Under the pieces are notes generated by a model. That model was not told the DNA's origin. It saw only the letters and a program-made list of their open reading frames with translations, and searched no databases. The translations under genes were made by a program, and so were the position numbers. From positions 1 through 64,000 of the forward strand of contig OZ022259.1 of assembly GCA_963978905.1 (NCBI GenBank): 64,000 bases of DNA, given 5' to 3'. Source of the stretch: Trichostrongylus colubriformis. Its lineage: Eukaryota; Nematoda; Chromadorea; Rhabditida; Trichostrongylidae. Below are positions 57,372 through 64,000 of this stretch, piece by piece. Numbering within the stretch: the stretch's first letter is position 1; the number at the start of each line of letters is the position of its first letter.

Positions 57372-57829
57372 AGGGACCGGAAGGGGTCCGAAACAAGAGG
57401 AAGATGCAAAGAAATGAGCATTTTGTAACGAACACCGAAGGTCAGAAGCGATAATCGGCGAAAAAACCCGGATTCGAAAGCGTGACGCTGCGGTGTGCAT
57501 TCGCATCCCATTCGCATCCAGCACACTGACTTTCCGAGTTGTCCGCTGTAGGAGACGGGCCGCGGGCCAAAGTTAGTTGTAACACCTGACTCCCAGCGCG
57601 GTGGAGTGGTCATTCCCAAGTACATTTGTATTCATTTAAGTACATCTAGAAACAATATAAGAAAGAACAAAGGAAAAAGTAAAAGGAAAAAACAACTCTA
57701 CAGTGAAAACATCTCCTCTTGTCACCATGCCAAGGTGCCATATTGGCGAGTTAGTGTGATGGCGGCCACTTAAACTCGTCCGAACTACGTTTGTTCTATC
57801 GTAGGCCAAAATTACCCCTTCCGGTGTCT
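57372..57829 (-). mobile_element. TTAA|AGG MITE, family E copy 6 (reverse)
   Basis: Begins AGGGACCGGAAGGGG after TTAA (57368-57371) and ends CCCCTTCCGGTGTCT before TTAG. Reverse orientation relative to the copies at 3.8-30 kb. It is the best-preserved copy at both ends. Confidence 0.75.
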
Positions 57830-57962
57830 TTAGCTCCTAATGTGATACGCTGCAGTGATAAGTAGTGAAATTATACGCTTGTGAGAGGAGCCTGAGGTCG
57901 TGGAGATTGTTTCGCAGAAGCCATCTTCGGAGGTCCATGGCATGCATTTTAGCGCTTGTGTG

Positions 57963-59528
57963 CAGGGTCAAGCCTCCGTTGAGGAATCCTCAACAGGGGG
58001 GTCGTATTTGGTCCGCTAGGAGGGGGGGGATCGTAATCGTTGAGGTAGACAGTGACCAACAGAATTTCTCAGACTGAGGGTCTAAATTGTAAGGTGAGAA
58101 ATGATAAAACTGATTAACTGGGTTTGAACCCGAAACTAGTTTAACTCGATCATCATGGAAACTTCATGCATGGCGCAATCCGCAACGAAGCCAACCAGTA
58201 TAAATGAACCTTTCATTGGTCCGCCGGCACAGAATTCACGTACAGAGACACCTTCGAAATTGACCGATTAGCCGTGGGAAGCGGCATCTATCCACGGGTA
58301 TCGCCGTGGATGAATACTCCAAAAACTATAAGTTGAAAAAGGAAAATTAGCTGATATGAACTTCTTCCATACCTTACTACGACCGTAAGTACGTAACCTA
58401 GTGTTGGCGGCCACTATGTGGACCGGAAAAACGTTTGTATCCATTGAGAAAGTGGATGAAATCCTCATGCATGGCGCATCCCACAGAAAAGCTGACCGAC
58501 GCTTCTCGCCTTTCCACTAGGCCTTCGAGAGCGAAGGATGCATACTGGAAAAATTTCAGTAACAATGAATCGATTTTTGGGAAGATTCGTGGGAAGATCT
58601 CGCAAATTCGACGAAAAAAAGGTCCCCTCAACTAGCTTTTCTGAATTTTTCTTGCTTCGTTTCAGAGGTGTGGCATAGCTCAGGTAGTCATTCGAAAGCA
58701 AAAACCTCGCAGACTCTGCTTCACCCAAACGAACTCATATAGTTAAGTTTGAAGGAAGTTATGGTCATTTGAAGTAAAACACTCCGAAATTCCCCTCAAC
58801 TGGCCCTCAACTGGCTTCTCTCAAAATAACTTCCTTCGTTTTGAAGATATGGCATAGCTCAGGTAGTCATTCGAAAGCGACAACCTAGCAGACCCTGCTT
58901 CACCAAAACGAACTCATGCGGTTAAGTTTGAAGGAAGTTATGGCCATTTGAAGTGAAACACTCCGAAATTCCCCTCAACTAACCCTCAACTGGAATTCCA
59001 TATCGAGAACTAAGCAACCATTAGGGAAAGCAAGCGGCCAATAGATAGGTCTAAAGAAGTTATTAGGAAAACAATTTACAGCTGCTTGAAAGATGGGCTC
59101 TAGGTGAAGTTTGAAGTGTTTTAATAATGTCGGAATTTAGTATGGGGTGATAATAAGATAACGCGCTCCAACGCGACCGCTTCGCACGTCGCCCGAAACG
59201 GGCGGTCGCCCGTCGCCTGAAACGAAACTTCAAAGGTAACAGTCTTTTGTTTTTGTTTTTTTTTTTTTGATCGAGAGCCCCTTCTGGATCATTTCTAGAC
59301 TTGTCCGGTTCTCGTGCCTTCATTATTACTGATTCAGTTCCAGCTAAACCAGCAGCGGGAACTGGTGGCATACCAGGCGGTAGCACTCCATTTATTGTTA
59401 GGTTGATTTTGAAGTTTGCCTTTCTTCCATTACTCCTTAACGTAAAAGGGGGGGTCGTATTGGGGGCTCCTTTTTTGGGGGGGGGTCGTATTTTTTGAAA
59501 ATTTCCCTCAACTGGACGCTTGACCCTG
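57963..59528 (+). mobile_element. hAT-type non-autonomous element, copy 2
   Basis: Same termini as copy 1 (CAGGGTCAAGCCTCC / GGACGCTTGACCCTG), with its own perfect 8-bp duplication CTTGTGTG (57955-57962 and 59529-59536). It contains the same internal tandem pair about 178 bp apart (near 58680 and 58860) and terminal poly-G blocks. The different duplication shows independent insertion. Confidence 0.88.
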
Positions 59529-59536
59529 CTTGTGTG

Positions 59537-60425
59537 CCACTGACCTTCTCATTGGACCTATCTTCACTCACTGCTAGTATATTATACTTTGAATTCGCCT
59601 CATATGCCTACTGCCTTCAAGTCTATAGTCCGTACACAGTTACTTCTCTTTTCGAGTTGAAAAATTCGACATTTTCCTTCACAACTGTCAAACTTGAACA
59701 ATTGCACTTGAATTTTACTCGGAATTAGGGCGAATTTGCCAAAATCATTCCGTTTAACGTGCCAGGCTGCCTGGAGGTAGCACCAAAAAGCTACTGAGGA
59801 CCAATCTTTCATTAAATTTCATATTTTTTATTCCAGAAAACACTTTCGCTAGGGTTGGTGCCTTTAGCTTTTCTCCGAATTACGTCATACTCTGGGCTAC
59901 AACGGCATGTTAGCAGAATTCATTTTGCGCACTACATTACATTCTGGACACTAAAGTGCTTCCACCAGGTTGGAGTTGCCAACATGAACATTTGGAAGGT
60001 CTGAAGTGCATGGCTTTCCGTCCGTAGTCCGCGATAGGCGATTCGGTTTCAGATGCTATCGCAATGAAAGGTGGGCATCTTAAGAATAGGTGCACATCTG
60101 AGCGTCTTTTAAGGGCATTTGAGGGGTTAATCTGCAGTCTCGGATCTATATTTTTGCCTAAACCTTAGTGGAGGAAACGAAGGGTTCTCTTCCCTTTTTA
60201 ATCTCAGGTGAAAATAAAGTCCAGTGGGATGCCCACAAACTTCCATCGCGAGCCCCTGCTTAACAACAATTGATGGTGAATCAGTTGATGACCAAAGATA
60301 ATCTCTGTGAGATCAGTCATGGACTCGTCTTTCACTCATGATCTTAGAAACGTCTAAAGCCCAATTATCATTCACACAGACATGAAGGACTATTGTGAAT
60401 GGACATTATACTGTATGCGTCGATA
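59537..60425. other. No gene recognised
   Basis: AT-rich spacer; short frames only. Confidence 0.4.
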
Positions 60426-60434
60426 GTGTGTATC

Positions 60435-60663
60435 GGGTGAGGCTACTTTCTCCGCAAAATCGCAAGGCCGCCCGCGGCGAGGGCGTGGCGGGTGCGATGC
60501 CAGTGACAGGGCATGGCAGCCTTCAAGCGAAACAGTGTGGCATGGGAGGAAGCGCAGAAGGTGACGCAGTCACGCTCTGCCGAGCAATCGATTCGCAAGT
60601 CGGACTCGCCGCGTCGCTCGCTGCGGGCGGCCACGCGATTTTCCGGAGAAAGTAGCCTCACCC
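60435..60663 (+). mobile_element. MULE-type MITE, family B copy 3
   Basis: Ends GGGTGAGGCTACTTTCTCC and its inverse. The flanks GTGTGTATC (60426-60434) and GTGTGTTTC (60664-60672) form a 9-bp duplication with one mismatch. Confidence 0.85.
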
Positions 60664-60672
60664 GTGTGTTTC

Positions 60673-61770
60673 GCTCACTGATCATTCGATGAAGTGGCAT
60701 CGGCAAAAAACTAGAATTCAGCATGTTGGAAGTAGCATACTGTAAGCAATATCTGGACTTCGAGGTCGTTATCAGACACTACGTAAAACAACGCGGCTGC
60801 AGACGTATACGTGCTTTCGATTACACGTGAAACAGTTCGGCGCTGGACGAAAACCATTAATTCCCATCAGGAATCTCTGATTTTGCTTACAAAGAAAGAT
60901 ATCCAACTTCCTATGGAACTTTGAAATGAGACCCGGATGGATCGATAGAGGTCCGAATACTGACTACTATAACCGTGAAAACCAAAATTGCAAAATGGGA
61001 TTCTAAAGCGAGTTAGGAAGGGTCAAAGTTTGCGTGTAACATGCCTGTGACAGTGGATAAAGTGTGTTTTTGAATGTTTTTTTCTACAAAAAAATCCTGT
61101 GACCTGAATAAGATACCCTATTACACTTGCCCATCGCACTGAACGTACGAAACAAGCGTCAAATAAGAGCAATTTCTAGGCAAGGGTCGCCGAAAGTCAC
61201 CGTGAATTTCTCGGGGTCAAATTCTCGAATTGGCTAAAAACCTGTCCCCTGAGGTTATTTGATCCTCTGAACACGAAAACCACACTGGTTTCGGACGAGA
61301 ACGACTGGTTCGGGTGTCCGAACGTAGTACTCTTTACTCAGGTAAACGTGTAGACAATGAAACACAAAATGCGAAAAAGTCTTCACCGGCGGGGAGCAAA
61401 CCCTCGACCTCTACCCTGCAGACACGGTGGCCTTTGCTGGCTAGTAACAGCCGTGCTGATGGCAAAGTGTTTGCCAATGAGATGTCACAGGCTAACTTTG
61501 ACTCCTCAAAACTCGCTGAATGGCCATTTTGCAATTTTTGTTTTCACAGTTTTATTCCGTATTCGGAGCTCTATAGATACATCCGGATCTCATTTCAGAG
61601 TTCTATGGGAGGTTGAATATCTTTCCTTGTTAGCCATGGTGGGCAAGTCACAGTAGAACCCCGATTAATGCTTGAAAATCAACTGAATTCTGTAATTTCC
61701 ATAGTTTGAAACTCACAAAAAGGGATGTATTCTGCTTCTAGGATGGTGCTCGTAAACCCGGCTAATGAAA
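60673..61770. other. No gene recognised
   Basis: The 99- and 100-codon plus-strand frames at 61314-61656 overlap in different frames; neither has a recognised domain. Confidence 0.35.
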
Positions 61771-61778
61771 TTTATTAC

Positions 61779-61941
61779 CTCATCCTTCCTAGTCGAAAAA
61801 GCAGTGGCAAAAGATGATACACATAACCCAGGTCTACTGTTGATCGAAAACACGGGGATTGTTTGAACGGGTGCAAGAGTGAAGGTAGAGGGTCTGCAGA
61901 AGTGGCTGAATTGAGAAGGAGGCATTTTGTATGAGGCAGGG
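61779..61941 (-). CDS. Possible minus-strand exon, 163 nt
   Basis: Bounded by CTCATTTACAG and a donor GTAATA; open in one frame with text ending GYVYHLLPLLFRLGRM. Exon-like edges and frame, but family unknown. Confidence 0.3.
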
Positions 61942-62127
61942 CTGTAAATGAGGAAAAAATTCCTCGGGTTTTTCTCAACCACCATGTTGTTCTTGTGTTT
62001 TTTGGAAGCGATCAGTGGTCTCTAATCATCAATCGATCATCACTTTTTGTATACATTAGGTAGCAGTATGTAGTATTATGATTATCGCATAACTTCATAT
62101 GGCATCAACACCAGTCATGGCGAGAGG

Positions 62128-62334
62128 TCATATCACGGAAATACCCTGTACTATGGTTGTGGCTAGGTTGATGGTCAGCGGATAAGACGCAGCGATTATT
62201 GCTGGGAACATATGGGACGCAAACGTTTTGTGATACACGTTCGATGCTGTATTAAAGATACTGCATCGACCGTATAGCTCCTCTGCCCCCAAATCTACCT
62301 CCTTATCGTGGATGCGAAGCCACGGTACGTCCAT
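62128..62334 (-). CDS. Unassigned minus-strand open frame, 68 codons
   Basis: MDVPWLRIHDKEVDLGAEEL and a more hydrophobic second half. A competing exon reading exists between CGCTCAG and GTAGAT in another frame (62286-62360). Family not recognised. Confidence 0.2.
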   Translation of the reverse strand: MDVPWLRIHDKEVDLGAEELYGRCSIFNTASNVYHKTFASHMFPAIIAASYPLTINLATTIVQGISVI

Positions 62335-62339
62335 TCAGG

Positions 62340-62900
62340 CAGGCATTGTACACTGAGCGCGAAAGAGAGCATCAGTCAAGCGATGCTCTGAAAAGTGAAA
62401 TCCTCGATTTGGTTTCCGATAAAGCACTGCGCAACGTGTCGGAGTGATTGAATACCATAAATAATCTGTTGCATCAGCCTATCACATATGTGCTGAGTTG
62501 ATTCTCTTTCAACGCTTGTAACTCTGCTCCCAAAGACGCACAACAGATATGGAATGCAAGTTGGTGAATGGCATCCCGAGCCCTATCATTGGTATAGACC
62601 CCATTTCAAACGGCCATTTCGACTTATCATCCTTCCCTTGTGAGTCTCGATTGCGAAACCCCTTCCCATTCCATTGTGTCACAGAGACATCAAGACTGGT
62701 ACTTACTTGACCAATGAACTAAGGGGTGATTTTGCCTGCGAGAGCGCTCGAATATTGATAAAAGCGAACGTCTCATGAGAAGTGAATAAACATAGGACGT
62801 AGTGTAGTATTTCTTTGCTAATGAGATTAATCCATGAAAAGTTCTAAAAATAGCAATTCAAAGCATTGGAAATGAGGTGTATTAGAGGTCACTGGATGGG
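62340..62900. other. No gene recognised
   Basis: AT-rich; no supported frame. Confidence 0.4.
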
Positions 62901-62911
62901 TTGGACCATAA

Positions 62912-63170
62912 AGACAGCATTAGGGATAATGTGGTGATTGAGAAATCCATAAAAGAAGACACTCATATCGTAATTCAGGGTCTGAGGAGGCTATCTGCGG
63001 CGAAATTTCGGTGAAAAAGCGCCCCTGCGAGCTGCAGAAACGGCTCCGATAGCCGTTGCCGCCATGGATGACCCATTCCGCCTCCCGTTGACGTGGTCCT
63101 CGATTCGCGGGGGTGGGACCGGTCAAGAAGGTGCGACAGGGTTGGGGCGCTGCGGCGCGCATAGACGTGT
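62912..63170 (-). mobile_element. TTAA|AGG MITE, family F, truncated (reverse)
   Basis: Begins AGACAGCATTAGGGATAA after ATAA and carries the family F interior (GCCGCCATGG, TTGACGTGG region). The far end is lost. Confidence 0.6.
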
Positions 63171-63179
63171 CGTAGGCTG

Positions 63180-64000
63180 TTTTTAAAACAGCTGATTATC
63201 ATTTTTGTTGTTTTTGATTTTTTTTTCTCGTATGTTTGCCCCCCAACTCGTCATAACTGTTTCTGTATGAACATGTGATATGTAGATGTAGTATACATTT
63301 GATATTTCGGCTATATTCGATCGTGAGATCGTGATTCACTACGAAATGTCGAATCAAACAACAAGACCTTACTTGTTGTGTATTTTACGCAATAATTTTA
63401 GTTGCTTACTCAGCATTTTTTGTTTGCAGTAAGTTTTTCGAATGCCACTTGTCCGTTGATATTACAGCGGTTGTCTTTGGAGTCGTGCCCATTGACGCCA
63501 CCCGATGGCGAAAGCGCAAAAATGCAAAATCGCAAAATCGCGAAGCCTGACGGCAGTCATGAGCCAGGTGAAATCGAAACCCGTTATAAAAATAAATTAA
63601 TCTTGGAGCAAAACTGTAAAGAAGTGTGTCGTGACTTGCCTATGACCTTTCCCTGAGTTTGTAGCATGCGCCGGTAGGAAATCGCGCTCGGAGCTAGATT
63701 AGTTCTTTGAACATCATGGCCAACGTCTACCGTAAACGGTCTCAGCCACGTGTAGCGCGGGAAACTATCGATCCACCCGGTTCCCGCCAAGTCAAGTCAG
63801 TCGTCTCTGTCGCGGTCCGGAGTGGTCAGTCTGTCAACGCATCTCGATGTCAAGCTGATTGTCGCCGAAGAAGGAAAAGATCCTCGACAAGGACGCTAGC
63901 CTGGACACCCGTGCGACAGGTACCCTAATGGTGTGTGGGCCCCATAACACCCATGTTCTGCCGTGGTCCGGTGGCGGCCGAACCATCCGATGCAGCGATT
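63180..64000. other. Right edge, no gene recognised
   Basis: AT-rich to about 63.66 kb. Thereafter GC-richer with a plus-strand open frame starting MNIMANVYRKRSQPRVARET (63707-63928), basic in character. It may be the start of a gene or a retroelement that continues outside the window. Confidence 0.3.

Noticed and set aside
1..64000. CRISPR arrays, rRNA genes, bacterial operons or prophage
   Set aside because: No regularly spaced repeats with unique spacers, no rRNA-like blocks, and no prokaryotic gene organisation were seen.

Overview
The window starts with about 1.52 kb of the hexamer CCTAAG, which is the C-rich strand of the nematode telomere repeat TTAGGC. It is therefore the left end of a nematode chromosome, read inwards. 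Very short introns (56-66 bp), TTTCAG-type acceptors and a likely spliced-leader acceptor 6 nt before a start codon fit this. A clade V (strongylid or hookworm-like) worm is my guess; the genus cannot be fixed from the sequence.

Layout. 1-1522: telomere. 1523-31170: a subtelomere with no gene I can support, built from short DNA transposons: MULE-type MITEs with 9-bp target duplications, several MITE families that share TTAA|AGG ends, Helitron-like elements, a hAT element, a mariner relic and duplicated blocks. 31183-46052 (+): one recognisable host gene, an organic anion transporter polypeptide (OATP/SLCO) read as 20 exons of about 680 residues. Most of its long introns carry a MITE. 48164-50952: a full-length piggyBac element with an intact 541-codon transposase, flanked by TTAA. 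51-64 kb: an internally deleted mariner, a second hAT copy with its own target duplication, further MITEs, and some open minus-strand stretches with exon-like edges that I could not assign to any family.

The transporter is the only gene with a clear host function. It is predicted to be a 12-helix plasma-membrane carrier for amphipathic organic anions. The exons join in frame except at the last intron, where the phases do not match and a MITE abuts the acceptor. The other coding capacity is transposase: piggyBac intact, mariner broken twice.

Best candidates for something new: (1) MULE-type MITE families that combine different terminal repeats with shared interiors; (2) at least five MITE families with unrelated interiors but common TTAA|AGG termini, distinct from the termini of the local piggyBac; (3) the piggyBac transposase, which seems to lack the first catalytic aspartate although it is otherwise intact. 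No rRNA, CRISPR array or bacterial-type operon was seen.
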